64,000 nt of DNA from SIG480 sp045539475 (GTDB taxonomy: Bacteria; Bacillota; Clostridia; Oscillospirales; JAAYXM01): positions 41,375 to 105,374 of the forward strand of contig JAZQFJ010000091.1 in assembly GCA_045539475.1 (NCBI GenBank). Reading direction: 5' to 3'. The notes under the pieces are model-generated. The model was not told the origin of the DNA and made no database searches. It saw only the letters and a program-made list of their open reading frames with translations. Within the stretch, counting starts at the first letter, position 1. Each line of letters starts with the position of its first letter. Below, piece after piece: positions 1 through 9,189 of this stretch. Made by a program: the position numbers and the translations under genes.

Positions 1-2
1 CG

Positions 3-2213
3 AAAGCCACAAGCAATGTATTCCGGTCGTGGTGCCGTATGGTAGGCTCACAGCTTCTGTTACTTGTCATGAATGTATGGTTCCTCAGAGGCTTTAACAG
101 CTCTATGGGGCAGTTCATGGGTAACGGCGGTGCACTTTCAACCGGACAAGGCAGTATATTTCTGTGGTTGTTTTGCGCATTGGCGTTTTTGAAAACAGCA
201 CAGAAGTTTGATAGCTATCTTGCTTCCATAGGACTCAATGTAGCTCAGACCGGAAGCAGTATGGGTATGGAACTGCTTATGGCGGCAAGGGTTGTAAGCG
301 GCATAGGCAGCAACGTAAAAAGTGCAGGAAATGTGTTCAAGGGCGGAGGCTCTGGCACCGGAACAGGCGCGGCTCCGACAGGATTTGCAGGTGGTTTTGC
401 GAACAAGTTCAAAGGCAACAGTTATGTTCGCGATGCCGTTGTCAATGGCGGTTCGCGCATGGGCATGGGTGGAACCATCGGCTTTGTGGGCAGAATGTTC
501 GGAGGAATGGCGGCGCGAAACGGCGCAACCTTAAATGGTGAGTCGATTTCATCTGTTGCATCAAGAACCGCAGATGTTTCAGGCACTATTGCAGGAAACA
601 TTGCAGACAGAAGTCTTGGTAATTATATGCCACACATGGCAGGTCAAAAGCTTGCTGATACTCAGATTACAGGCGGACATATCAGAACTACGTCTGTTGG
701 TCCGGACGGAAAAAATACTTCTGTTGAGATGTTTAGTGCAGCTCAGTATGAGAAGCCGGATGTACCGCATTCCGTAGTGACAGCATCAGATGGCAGTCAG
801 TGGTTCCAAATGGCAAGCGGCAGCGGTGCAGGCGCATATTATGCTGTCCCCGAATTTAACGGTGATGCATCTGAAGCCGGAAAGGTTTCCGCGACATTCC
901 CCGACGCAGAAGAAGGTACTATCCTCAGAACTGCAGATGAGGGTGTTATTGAAGCAAGCTTGCCCGGAGAAAATTCATTGTTGTATAGCAGTGCTATGTA
1001 TACCGAGCCTGAAGGTGAACACTCTGTTGTAACCGATGCAGACGGTAATGAATGGTACAAGATGTCCGCTGAAGGGATTGCAGACGGTTCGGTCAATGCG
1101 CCTGAGTATATTGGTAGCGAGAATGTTTCCTTCCCCGAAATGGACGACAGAACATCCATTACTGCTGTTGGTGATGGTGTTATGGAAGCAAACGGCGCGG
1201 ACGGTAGCTCAATGCTTTATAACAGCGAAATGTATGCTGAGCCTGAAGGCGAGCATTCAGTTGTTACCGACTCAGAAGGTAACAGATGGTATCAGATATC
1301 CGGAACGGACACGCCTCCTCAATTTACAGGAGATAATGGTGTTTCGTTCTCTGCAATGCCTGAAGGCACAGAGTTCACCCAGACTGGAAACGGTGTCGTT
1401 GAATCAAGCGGCGCTGACGGTGGTTCAACACTTTATAACAGTGCTATGTACGCTGAACCTGAAGGTGATCACAATGTTGTTACAGCCGATGACGGAAGTA
1501 ACTGGTATCAGATGTCGAGTGCAGACCTTGCAAACGGCACGGTATCAGCTCCGCAATATATCGGAAATACAGCAGATGCACCTCAAGGTGCTGTCAGATT
1601 CCCAGAAATGGCAGACGGAACTACATATACTCCTGCCGGGAACGGTGTTGTTGAAGCAAGCAGAGAACCCGGTAACAACACGCTTTGGTACAGCAGTGCT
1701 AATTTTGAAGAGCCTGATGCTCCTCATACCGTTATGCAATCCGCTAATGGTGTTGACTGGTATGCGATGCAACCAAACGCAAGTGCTCCTGAATTTGAGG
1801 CCGGCGAAGCTGCAAATGCATATAATCGGGCGCAGTTCGGGTCCTTTATGCCGGGATATGAGCATAATGTTGTTTCTGTTGACGGAAACGGACGTCAGGA
1901 CGGATACTTTGAGGTTCGCAATAAGGACGGCAGTGGTACAATGTTCTACGATACCGCACAATACGCTGCTCCTCGTGGCAATTATCAGGTGTTTGAGGAT
2001 GTCAACGGAAGTCAATGGTATGCAATCCACGGCGAATCGGCTGTTGAAAGAAAGCCTGTATTTGATGCAGACGGTAAGCCTGTATATGAAAACGAGAATA
2101 CCGTCAAGACAAAGACGGTAGAAACAGTTCGTTACAAGAATACACCGTCAAGATACAGTGAACCAAAGCGGCGTGAAAAGACAGAAATAAAACAGCCGAA
2201 GCGTAAACGATAA
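3..2213 (+). CDS. VirB6/TrbL-like conjugal transfer membrane protein, 5' end outside window
   Basis: The reading frame is open from the first base and the first ATG (39) lies inside conserved-looking sequence, so the gene starts upstream. Two hydrophobic stretches remain (GSQLLLLVMNVWFL and IFLWLFCALAFLKTA), followed by a glycine/serine-rich stretch and a long soluble tail. Position before an NlpC/P60 protein, a PrgI-like protein and VirB4 matches the multi-span membrane channel subunit (VirB6/TrbL type) of Gram-positive type IV secretion. The tail, about residues 246-677, holds seven imperfect modules with a conserved H-x-V-V ... W-Y/F core, then ends in a very basic stretch. The tail repeats are unlike the family core and are probably a lineage-specific extension. 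The channel role is inferred from context and the membrane segments. Confidence 0.7.
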   Translation, partial: KATSNVFRSWCRMVGSQLLLLVMNVWFLRGFNSSMGQFMGNGGALSTGQGSIFLWLFCALAFLKTAQKFDSYLASIGLNVAQTGSSMGMELLMAARVVSGIGSNVKSAGNVFKGGGSGTGTGAAPTGFAGGFANKFKGNSYVRDAVVNGGSRMGMGGTIGFVGRMFGGMAARNGATLNGESISSVASRTADVSGTIAGNIADRSLGNYMPHMAGQKLADTQITGGHIRTTSVGPDGKNTSVEMFSAAQYEKPDVPHSVVTASDGSQWFQMASGSGAGAYYAVPEFNGDASEAGKVSATFPDAEEGTILRTADEGVIEASLPGENSLLYSSAMYTEPEGEHSVVTDADGNEWYKMSAEGIADGSVNAPEYIGSENVSFPEMDDRTSITAVGDGVMEANGADGSSMLYNSEMYAEPEGEHSVVTDSEGNRWYQISGTDTPPQFTGDNGVSFSAMPEGTEFTQTGNGVVESSGADGGSTLYNSAMYAEPEGDHNVVTADDGSNWYQMSSADLANGTVSAPQYIGNTADAPQGAVRFPEMADGTTYTPAGNGVVEASREPGNNTLWYSSANFEEPDAPHTVMQSANGVDWYAMQPNASAPEFEAGEAANAYNRAQFGSFMPGYEHNVVSVDGNGRQDGYFEVRNKDGSGTMFYDTAQYAAPRGNYQVFEDVNGSQWYAIHGESAVERKPVFDADGKPVYENENTVKTKTVETVRYKNTPSRYSEPKRREKTEIKQPKRKR
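738..2034 (+). repeat. Seven in-gene protein repeats (AEPEG...VV...WY modules)
   Basis: Within the VirB6-like tail, units of roughly 60-90 codons each contain a motif like MYAEPEGEHSVVT followed by a G-x-x-WYQM core. I see units starting near 738, 993, 1215, 1443, 1695, 1842 and 1959. The middle three are closest to each other, which suggests recent duplication; the outer ones are diverged. They are translated repeats, not intergenic DNA repeats. Confidence 0.75.
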
Positions 2214-2221
2214 AACATATT

Positions 2222-2253
2222 CGGACAGCCTGTTTGAAAACTCAGGCTGTCCG
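2222..2253 (+). terminator. Hairpin with T-run between VirB6-like and NlpC/P60 genes
   Basis: CGGACAGCCTG (2222-2232) pairs perfectly with CAGGCTGTCCG (2243-2253) around a 10-nt loop and is followed by TTTTG. It sits only 22 nt before the next start codon, so it may lower rather than stop expression of the downstream conjugation genes. Confidence 0.6.
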
Positions 2254-2275
2254 TTTTGTATGAGGAGGTGTGCGA

Positions 2276-3739
2276 GTGTCAGAACCGCAAAAAAACCAAA
2301 TAGGTGACGGCCATGATAATTATGCCGGAGCCGCCAAGCAAATGGCAACTGCTGCAAAAGAAGTAAGTAAAGCCGCGGCAAAAACTGCGGCGACGGAAGG
2401 TGCAAAAGCAACTGCCAATGCGGCTGCTGCAACCGTAAAAGCCGGAGTAGAAGGAGGAAAAGCCGTTGCGGAGATAGCAACCGGAACTGCTGCAGGCGGG
2501 CCGTGGGGCGCGATTATCGCTGCTGCATGGGCCATGAGGCATACCTTATTCAAAATACTTGTTTGTATTTGCCTGTGTCTTGTTTTTTTGATTGTTTTAA
2601 TCGTATCATTACCGTCCATAATAATGGATTACATCTTCGGGACTGATGAAGCTCCGCCTGCTGAAGGAGTCACAGTTACGCAAACATATAACGACCTTGC
2701 AGATGCGGTATCGGCGGTGATTGAGGAGGGGTATAACACCTCTTATGCCGAGGTCGAGAGCATTATTGCAGACGGCGGATATGATTATGATCTATCTATG
2801 GCATCACTTATAAATTACGCACAAAGCTCTGCGGGCTATGATACCTGTTATATTTTAGCTGCATATTCAGCATCTATGGAACAGAGCGGAACAAGTCAGG
2901 ATGATATGATATCCAAGTTGAGAAGCGTTTCTGACCGTATGTTTCCTGTCACATATATAGAAAAAACAGGCATAAAAGTAATTACAGCACCAAATGGAGA
3001 TCAAACGACAGTAACTGTAAAATATGTTGAATGTACTATCCATCCTTTTGATAATACGGTTATAACAGATGCGTTTGAGATAGACATAAATGCTCAGTAC
3101 AATCAGTTTAATATCACATATGGAGAAGCAATTACAAATATGGCAAACTCACTCAAAATGACACTGTACGGCTCTTTGGGAGATGGTCAGGCAGTTCCGC
3201 TTACCGATGCAGAGCTTGTAACCTATGTCAACAGCCAGGGCGTTACCGGTGCAAGAAAAGCACTTCTGGAAACGGGGTTATCTCTTGTCGGTAAGGTTCC
3301 GTATTTTTGGGGCGGCAAAAGTGCTGCCGGTTGGAATGACGAGTGGAATACGCCAAAGGTAGTTACGTCGGCCGGATCGGCAAGTACCGGAACCATTCGA
3401 CCTTTCGGTCTCGACTGCAGTGGATTCACTTCATGGGTGTATTTAACTGCGTTGGATATCAATATAGGAGCCGGTGGCTCCGGACAATATTCCAATACAG
3501 TTTCAGTATCAGCTTCGGATTTAAAAGTCGGAGATCTTGGGTTTCTTGCCAAATCCGGCGGTAACGGCTGGGAACATGTTCTTATGTTTGCAGGATATGG
3601 TGATAACGGCGAACGGATGTGGGTTCACTCTACCGGTGGTGTTGGTGTCATTCTTAATTCTCCAAGCTACGACTCCGAACTGGTGCTGCGGCGCATAAAG
3701 ACAATAGATTTTGATACGGCGATTCCCGTATCTCCATAA
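2276..3739 (+). CDS. Membrane-anchored NlpC/P60 peptidoglycan hydrolase of the conjugation machinery
   Basis: The protein has an alanine/lysine-rich cytoplasmic N-terminus, one membrane segment (about residues 85-110, LVCICLCLVFLIVLIVSL), an extracellular middle region, and a C-terminal NlpC/P60 cysteine peptidase domain. The nucleophile is in LDCSGF (about residue 380), the histidine in EHVLMFAGY (about 432), and a second histidine in VHSTGG. Such enzymes cut the stem peptide of peptidoglycan to open a passage for the secretion channel, as for the Orf14-type hydrolase of Tn916. I chose GTG 2276 because AGGAGG (2263-2268) is then 7 nt away; GTG 2270 overlaps the ribosome site. A second hydrolase with a related domain is encoded at 59,325. 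Confidence 0.85.
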   Translation: MSEPQKNQIGDGHDNYAGAAKQMATAAKEVSKAAAKTAATEGAKATANAAAATVKAGVEGGKAVAEIATGTAAGGPWGAIIAAAWAMRHTLFKILVCICLCLVFLIVLIVSLPSIIMDYIFGTDEAPPAEGVTVTQTYNDLADAVSAVIEEGYNTSYAEVESIIADGGYDYDLSMASLINYAQSSAGYDTCYILAAYSASMEQSGTSQDDMISKLRSVSDRMFPVTYIEKTGIKVITAPNGDQTTVTVKYVECTIHPFDNTVITDAFEIDINAQYNQFNITYGEAITNMANSLKMTLYGSLGDGQAVPLTDAELVTYVNSQGVTGARKALLETGLSLVGKVPYFWGGKSAAGWNDEWNTPKVVTSAGSASTGTIRPFGLDCSGFTSWVYLTALDINIGAGGSGQYSNTVSVSASDLKVGDLGFLAKSGGNGWEHVLMFAGYGDNGERMWVHSTGGVGVILNSPSYDSELVLRRIKTIDFDTAIPVSP

Positions 3740-3756
3740 ACAGGTAGGTGATTGAA

Positions 3757-4143
3757 TTGGAAGAAAGAGAATATAACAACATTTATGCAATACCGGCAAA
3801 CTATACCGATTCCGGTAAACTATTTGGCGGAATGCTTGAGCCGAGAAATGCCGTCGAAACAGTTATCGTCATACTTCTTATCGGATATCCTGAGCTTATG
3901 CTTATTCCTATGCCCGGCACTATCAGAATTGTTGTAATGACGATAACGCTGATTCCATTGGCAGTTATTGCGATGATGGGCATTGACGGTGATTCTCTGT
4001 TTCAGTATACGGGACACATATTCCGCTACTTCCTCAATCGCAGAACATTGCATTTCAGAAGGGTGGGATATAAATATGAGCAAAGCCAACTCAAAAAAAG
4101 AAAGAAAACCGACAAAGTCAAGGAAAAAGCCGGAAAAGCTTGA
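3757..4143 (+). CDS. PrgI-like small membrane protein of type IV secretion
   Basis: About 128 residues. After a short N-terminus containing YAIPANYTDSGKLFGG there are two adjacent hydrophobic segments (VETVIVILLIGYPELMLI and IRIVVMTITLIPLAVIAMMG), then a basic tail. This layout and the location directly before VirB4 fit the PrgI family of Gram-positive conjugation systems (VirB3-like position), which probably anchors VirB4 at the membrane. The start is uncertain: TTG 3757 has AGGTG 6 nt upstream; GTG 3748 is the alternative. The 3' end overlaps the VirB4 start by 68 nt, so translation is likely coupled. Confidence 0.6.
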   Translation: MEEREYNNIYAIPANYTDSGKLFGGMLEPRNAVETVIVILLIGYPELMLIPMPGTIRIVVMTITLIPLAVIAMMGIDGDSLFQYTGHIFRYFLNRRTLHFRRVGYKYEQSQLKKRKKTDKVKEKAGKA

Positions 4144-6607
4144 GTTTGTACAGGACTTCATACCGGTCAGAAACATAAATTACGGCGTAATTGAAACTAC
4201 TGATGGCAGGTATATAAAAATATTGGAAATAGAACCAATCAACTTTATGCTTCGTTCAAGTGAAGAACAGTTTGGTATTATATCCTCATTTGCAAGCTGG
4301 CTCAAAATCTCACCTATGCGACTTCAATTCAAGAGCATTACACGTAAGGCTGATTCCGACAAGCATGTTGCTATGGTAAGAAGAGAGCTTGAGGATGAGG
4401 AGAACGAACAGTGCAAGCACCTTGGTGAGGGGTATCTGAAGCTGATCAAAGACGTCGGAAGCCGAGAGGCACTGACCAGACGCTTTTTTCTTATATTTCA
4501 GTATGAGGATATGCACCGTACCGATAGTGATGATATCGGTAAAATCTACGGAGCACTTCAAACCGCCGAACATACTGCAAGAGCGTATTTTCTGCAGTGC
4601 GGTAATTCAATATTGCAGCCGAAGGATCCCGATGAGGCAACAGCGGAAATCCTGTATATGTTCTTCAACAGGCGTTCCTGCGTAGATGAGCCGTTTTCAT
4701 CCAGAGTAAACCGTGTTGTTGTCGATACGATGGCAGCTAAGAACAAAATAATCGGCATAGATCCCGTCCCTCACATAAAAATGGTAAACTTTATCGCACC
4801 GAGAGGCATTTGCCTTAAACACAGCAATTACATCGTTATGGATGGGCTTTATTACTCATTTCTCTTTATCAAGGGAGACGGGTACCCAAACGCAGTCCGG
4901 GCAGGATGGATGTCATCGCTTATAAATGCAGGCGAAGGCATTGATGTTGATGTTCATCTGCGTCGTGAAAACCGAAGCAAAACCATAGATAAGGTTGCAC
5001 AACGCATCAGGCTCAACCGCACAAAGCTTCGCAGTATGCAGGATACAAGCACTGATTATGAGGAACTTACAAACTCAATCCAGTCCGGATATTTTATAAA
5101 AAACGGAATTGCCAACAACAACGAGGACTTGTTTTATATGTCTGTGTTCATTACAATCTCCGCTAAGAGCTATGATGAACTGATGTGGCGCAAGCAGCAA
5201 ATGACCGATATGCTCAAATCAATGGATATGTATACCAGTGATTGCAGGTTCAAGCAGGAAGCTGCGCTAAAATCCGTTATGCCATTTTTAAGTATTGTTC
5301 CATTCCTTGAAAAGAAATCTCAGCGGAATGTGTTGACGAGCGGTGCGGCATCCACATATATGTTCACAAGTTTTGAGATGTCCGATGATACAGGAGTTCT
5401 GCTCGGTGTCAACCGTCATAACAATTCGTTGTGTATTGTGGACCTGTTCAATACCAAGAAAAACAAGAACGCAAACCTTAACCTGCTCGGAACAAGTGGC
5501 GCAGGCAAGACCTTTACGATGCAGCTCCTTGCTCTTCGCATGAGGATGCGCGGCATTCAGTGCTATATTCTGGCACCGATCAAGGGACATGAGTTTCGGC
5601 GCGCCTGTAACCATATAGGAGGTCAGTATGTCAAGATTTCTCCCGGTTCGCCGCATTGCATCAATGTTATGGAGATACGGCATACGCTAACACCTGAAAT
5701 GGAGCTTATTGACGAGCTTGACTACAGTGAGCCGACATCAATGCTTGCTCAGAAGGTTCAGCAGCTTATGATTTTCTTCTCGCTTCTCATCCCGGATATG
5801 TCCAATGAAGAAGAACAGCTTCTTGACGAGGCGCTTATAAGAACTTATGCTGATTTCGGAATAACACACGACAACGACTCGCTGTATATTGACAAGGACG
5901 CAAACCCTCCGGTAATGAAAAAGATGCCTATACTCGGTGATCTGCACAGAAACTTACTCGGCAACAAAATGACCGAGCGAGTTGCGGTAATAGTCAGCCG
6001 CTTCGTTACAGGCTCGGCACAGTCCTTTAACCAGCAGACCAACGTGGACCTTACGAACAAATATATTGTACTCGACTTATCCGAGCTGAAGGGTAAGCTT
6101 CTGCCTGTTGGAATGATGATAGCCCTTGATTATATCTGGGATAATATCAAGGCTGACATCACGAAGAAAAAAGCTATCCTGATCGATGAAATCTGGCAGC
6201 TCATAGGCGTTGCGTCCAATAAGAATGCGGCGGAGTTTTGTTTGACTATATTCAAGACGATACGAGGCTTCGGCGGTGCGGCTATTTCTGCAACACAGGA
6301 CCTTTCTGATTTCTTTAGTCTTGAGGACGGTAAGTATGGCAGAGCTATTATAAATAACTCCAAGAACAAAATAATCCTGAACCTTGAGCCTGATGAAGCC
6401 CGGTATGTTCAGGATGTACTGAAGCTTACCAAAACAGAAATCCGATCCATTACCCGTTTTGAACGCGGTGAGGCTCTTGTGTATTCCAATAATAACAAAG
6501 TTCCCGTCGTTATAAAAGCCTCCAAGGAGGAACAGGAAATGATTACAACTGACCGTGCTGAGTTGGAAGCGATACTGAAAGAGCGAAGAAAAAACAAAAG
6601 CGTATAA
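4076..6607 (+). CDS. virB4: VirB4-family conjugation ATPase
   Basis: An 843-residue protein, the usual length for the family. It has a basic N-terminus, the VirB4/TraC N-terminal domain, a Walker A motif GTSGAGKT (about residues 470-478) and a Walker B LIDEIWQLIG (about 700-710), followed by a SATQD sensor-type segment and LEPDEARYVQDVL near the end. VirB4 ATPases power assembly of the secretion channel at the cytoplasmic membrane. An upstream in-frame ATG at 3983 exists, but ATG 4076 has a GGGTGGG ribosome site and its product begins MSKANSKKE. It lies between the PrgI-like gene and a conserved hypothetical. A second, truncated VirB4 of a different lineage is at 58,193. Confidence 0.93.
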   Translation: MSKANSKKERKPTKSRKKPEKLEFVQDFIPVRNINYGVIETTDGRYIKILEIEPINFMLRSSEEQFGIISSFASWLKISPMRLQFKSITRKADSDKHVAMVRRELEDEENEQCKHLGEGYLKLIKDVGSREALTRRFFLIFQYEDMHRTDSDDIGKIYGALQTAEHTARAYFLQCGNSILQPKDPDEATAEILYMFFNRRSCVDEPFSSRVNRVVVDTMAAKNKIIGIDPVPHIKMVNFIAPRGICLKHSNYIVMDGLYYSFLFIKGDGYPNAVRAGWMSSLINAGEGIDVDVHLRRENRSKTIDKVAQRIRLNRTKLRSMQDTSTDYEELTNSIQSGYFIKNGIANNNEDLFYMSVFITISAKSYDELMWRKQQMTDMLKSMDMYTSDCRFKQEAALKSVMPFLSIVPFLEKKSQRNVLTSGAASTYMFTSFEMSDDTGVLLGVNRHNNSLCIVDLFNTKKNKNANLNLLGTSGAGKTFTMQLLALRMRMRGIQCYILAPIKGHEFRRACNHIGGQYVKISPGSPHCINVMEIRHTLTPEMELIDELDYSEPTSMLAQKVQQLMIFFSLLIPDMSNEEEQLLDEALIRTYADFGITHDNDSLYIDKDANPPVMKKMPILGDLHRNLLGNKMTERVAVIVSRFVTGSAQSFNQQTNVDLTNKYIVLDLSELKGKLLPVGMMIALDYIWDNIKADITKKKAILIDEIWQLIGVASNKNAAEFCLTIFKTIRGFGGAAISATQDLSDFFSLEDGKYGRAIINNSKNKIILNLEPDEARYVQDVLKLTKTEIRSITRFERGEALVYSNNNKVPVVIKASKEEQEMITTDRAELEAILKERRKNKSV

Positions 6608-6656
6608 TGCGCAAAATACGCATTCCATCCATTTTACGCATAAGGAGGTGAAAAAA

Positions 6657-7217
6657 GTGTTGCTTGATGATGAAAAATATGTGATTAAGTGGCTATCTCA
6701 GTATGGAGCATTACCGACAACACAGATTGCAAAAATGCTCCGAAAGAAGCCCGATGTTGCGATGAAGATTATAAAGAATCTGAAACGATTCCATCAGGCG
6801 AGCGATGTAAAAGGCGGTTATTATCTGGGAATTGATCCTATGAGCCAGCCCGATCAGAGAATAATACTTGCTGTGTGGGTGCTTCTCAAATTCATAGACC
6901 AGGTCGATCCTATGGCTCACTACCCGGCAGTGTATCCTTCGCAGATATTTTTCTTGAAGGACAACATCGGGTACGAGATTGTAACGCTGTATGAGGGAGA
7001 GGAGCATTTGCTGAAGCTTTTGCAGCCTGATGAAGATTTGAAATACATTATCATCATCCCTCATATCTCTATGGCGGCAAGGCTTAAACTACCAAAAGCC
7101 CCTTGCTTATTTGCAACAGTTGATTTTAACGGCAAGGATGAGCCGGATGTTACATTCTACACGGAAGGAGATATTGCGGATGAAACAAAAGAATTCATTT
7201 CAAAAAGTGCTGGATAA
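6657..7217 (+). CDS. DUF5697-like protein with N-terminal winged-helix
   Basis: About 186 residues. The N-terminus (LDDEKYVIKWLSQYGALPTT, then QIAKMLRKKPDVAMKIIKNL) reads as a winged helix-turn-helix; the rest is a mixed alpha/beta domain ending in an acidic tail. I recall proteins of this kind labelled DUF5697 next to VirB4 in clostridial ICEs, but cannot check that here. GTG 6657 is chosen because AAGGAGG (6642-6648) is 8 nt upstream. It overlaps the next gene by 38 nt. An inverted repeat AATGCG-7 nt-CGCATT (6606-6624) lies in the leader and could be an operator, possibly for this protein. Function unknown; DNA binding is inferred from the HTH only. Confidence 0.6.
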   Translation: MLLDDEKYVIKWLSQYGALPTTQIAKMLRKKPDVAMKIIKNLKRFHQASDVKGGYYLGIDPMSQPDQRIILAVWVLLKFIDQVDPMAHYPAVYPSQIFFLKDNIGYEIVTLYEGEEHLLKLLQPDEDLKYIIIIPHISMAARLKLPKAPCLFATVDFNGKDEPDVTFYTEGDIADETKEFISKSAG

Positions 7218-7884
7218 AGCAGAGAATAGAATACAGTTAATGAGCGAACAGGCAAAATCTGTTCGCTTTTTATATAACAGCGGACTAATCGATGAAGCCT
7301 ATGAGAAAGCAATGCAATTGGAGGAAAGCTCCGAGAAATTAGTTTTACTCACACGTGCACTTCCTGCATACACAGGAAAACCCCAGGCAAGCATGGAAAT
7401 CAGCAACGTAATCCGAAGCTGCATCCACGTTGAAATCGGATTCACTTCTGAAGGCTGGTTTTCGGTTCGCATACCAACCCTTCTCCCCAAGAAAAGCACG
7501 GGCTCTGCCGATTATGTCCGCTCGTTCCTGTATCCGGCTATGAACGATTTTTTCAAAACAGCGCCGCCCGTTCGTTACACCGACTGTGATTTGATTTACA
7601 GGCATGTATATGATGAAGCGAGAAACGAGCGGCAGCGGCGGGATCACGATAATATAGAAATCAACATGGTATCGGATATCATTGCACTGTATGTAATGCC
7701 CGATGACGGACCGAGTATATGTTCGCATTACTATTGCAGTGCAAAAGGAAAAGACGAGCGCACGGAAATTTATGTAGTACCCAAAAAAGACTTTTCAGTG
7801 TGGTTAGCCTTAGAAAAAACAATGCCGGATTCGGGGGTGAAGCTTTATGAAACGCCGTTCCTTTCACGAAAAAAACAGATGTAA
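7180..7884 (+). CDS. Conserved conjugative-element protein (DUF6100-like), function unknown
   Basis: A 234-residue soluble protein starting at ATG 7180 with GGAAGGAG 9 nt upstream, inside the end of the preceding gene. The N-terminal 80 residues are strongly helical with charged heptad-like spacing; the remainder is an alpha/beta domain containing LIYRHVYDEARNERQRRDHD, a charged stretch that resembles the conserved core of Holliday-resolvase-like RusA proteins (DxDN: DHDNIEINMVSDII). The DHDN motif followed by a D two turns later is a tentative RusA-like signature; if right the gene would encode a junction endonuclease, but the length and fold are not confirmed. No membrane segment or signal peptide. 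Confidence 0.55.
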   Translation: MKQKNSFQKVLDKAENRIQLMSEQAKSVRFLYNSGLIDEAYEKAMQLEESSEKLVLLTRALPAYTGKPQASMEISNVIRSCIHVEIGFTSEGWFSVRIPTLLPKKSTGSADYVRSFLYPAMNDFFKTAPPVRYTDCDLIYRHVYDEARNERQRRDHDNIEINMVSDIIALYVMPDDGPSICSHYYCSAKGKDERTEIYVVPKKDFSVWLALEKTMPDSGVKLYETPFLSRKKQM

Positions 7885-8044
7885 AAATCGCGGAATTTAC
7901 GGCAAGAAAAATTACACACGTTTAGGAAAACAGCAAAACCGCAGAAAATCAGCGGTTTGGGGTCGATATTCTACTCGGAATTGCGCCAAAGAGAGCAGTC
8001 ATAATGGCGCAAAATTCTTACAGAGCGACGGTGAGCAACTGTGA
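7847..8044 (+). CDS. Small very basic protein, unknown
   Basis: A 65-codon frame from ATG 7847, preceded by GGGGGTG at about 8 nt. The product is rich in Lys, Arg and Asn (KRRSFHEKNRCKNRGIYGKK at its start) with few hydrophobics, so it may bind nucleic acid. It overlaps the upstream gene by 38 nt and its TGA overlaps the GTG start of the next gene (GTGA at 8041-8044), and it fills what would otherwise be a 156-nt gap. Those couplings support a real gene; the sequence alone does not identify it. Confidence 0.45.
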   Translation: MKRRSFHEKNRCKNRGIYGKKNYTRLGKQQNRRKSAVWGRYSTRNCAKESSHNGAKFLQSDGEQL

Positions 8045-9174
8045 TACACATTCGCCCGGGCAGTCAGGCGGGCAGTCTGCTCTCCATTCTCTCCGTGGTC
8101 GGTGAGTACCCGTATTCATCACTTCGATTATTGGGAAATGAGCGTTGCTTTCGTATGACGGTCCATAAGCTTTCTGAGAAACAAGTCTTATACAACTCTG
8201 AGTCTGGTGAGCGGCTTACCTGCCGAGCTCTCAGTATATCCGGGAAAGGTTCCGGGAAAACGATCAGGCTGATGCGACCTGCTCTCTCTATACTGGAATG
8301 GATTTCACCTGAAGCTCTCCCTTCATATCTGAGCACTTTCCGAAATCACAGGTTTTCGGGAGACGTGTCGCATATCCTGCGAAATCATCGGATTGCAGAA
8401 GCGATAGTAATGTGTATGCGAACGGGAATGGAGTACCGTCCGTATATGCTGCCCAAGCTTCAGAACAGGGAGATTTTCTCTGTCATACCGAGCCGGACTG
8501 TATTTTATCCATCCAGGTGCCTGAAGTATATTGGTCAGCTTGAGATGAATAAAACAATGTTCACACGAATTGTCGGTGCTGTATTTTCGCATCGGAAATG
8601 CTTTGCAGTGTACAACACCCGCAACTCTGTTATGAAGTGGTCAGGTATGGGAGAGTTCAAGGCATTGCACAGTTTAATCGAAACCGCCAGATGGAATGCC
8701 GGCATTATTGATATTGATTCAGCGATTCTTTTCGGTCAGTCTGACAAAGTGTTGTTGGATACACTGGAGGACAATGAGGCGAGCAAACGACTTGAGTTTC
8801 GGTTTGACAGAATTTATCATCATATACACTTTGTGCCGCTCAATGATTACGGCATCAGGTTATTGAAGATTATATGCATCGAGGATGTCAGTAAAAAACT
8901 TCTTGATACTCTGTTTGAGTCTGACAGTTTATCTTGCGGTCTCGGTTCTTTCGAGTATGATGCTTTCTTTGATAATAAATATATATTATCGCACTTGGAT
9001 GGCGATATCGCGAGGCTCATTCGATTTAAAGAAGCTGTTTCCGCAAATCGGTATGACAGTGAAGTGATATGCTTCGAGTTCCAGGCGGATTATGTAAACG
9101 AGTTTCTTTCAGGACTTGCAAATGTCAAGGTTATTCAAATGAGTCTGGTGGAAGAAGAACTTGGACTTATGTAA
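8041..9174 (+). CDS. Conserved ICE protein of unknown function, upstream of VirD4
   Basis: A 377-residue soluble protein from GTG 8041 (ribosome site ACGGTGAG), which overlaps the stop of the small basic gene. The N-terminus (HIRPGSQAGSLLSILSVVGE) and the block NKTMFTRIVGAVFSHRKCFA followed by YNTRNSVMKWSGMGEFKALH look like the conserved core of a family I recall from clostridial ICEs without an assigned function. A winged-helix-like start (LSILSVVGEYPYSSLRLLGN) hints at DNA binding, similar to replication-relaxation-type proteins, but this is a guess. The gene ends 15 nt before VirD4 and is certainly in the same transcript. Confidence 0.6.
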   Translation: MIHIRPGSQAGSLLSILSVVGEYPYSSLRLLGNERCFRMTVHKLSEKQVLYNSESGERLTCRALSISGKGSGKTIRLMRPALSILEWISPEALPSYLSTFRNHRFSGDVSHILRNHRIAEAIVMCMRTGMEYRPYMLPKLQNREIFSVIPSRTVFYPSRCLKYIGQLEMNKTMFTRIVGAVFSHRKCFAVYNTRNSVMKWSGMGEFKALHSLIETARWNAGIIDIDSAILFGQSDKVLLDTLEDNEASKRLEFRFDRIYHHIHFVPLNDYGIRLLKIICIEDVSKKLLDTLFESDSLSCGLGSFEYDAFFDNKYILSHLDGDIARLIRFKEAVSANRYDSEVICFEFQADYVNEFLSGLANVKVIQMSLVEEELGLM

Positions 9175-9189
9175 GGAGGTGAATTCATC

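Noticed and set aside
1036..2121. 361-codon frame within the VirB6-like gene
   Set aside because: Out-of-frame shadow kept open by the protein repeats; no ribosome site, odd composition.
7180..7884. Firm call as RusA-type resolvase
   Set aside because: A DHDN motif is present but the protein is twice the usual length and other family motifs are not clear; left as unknown with a note.
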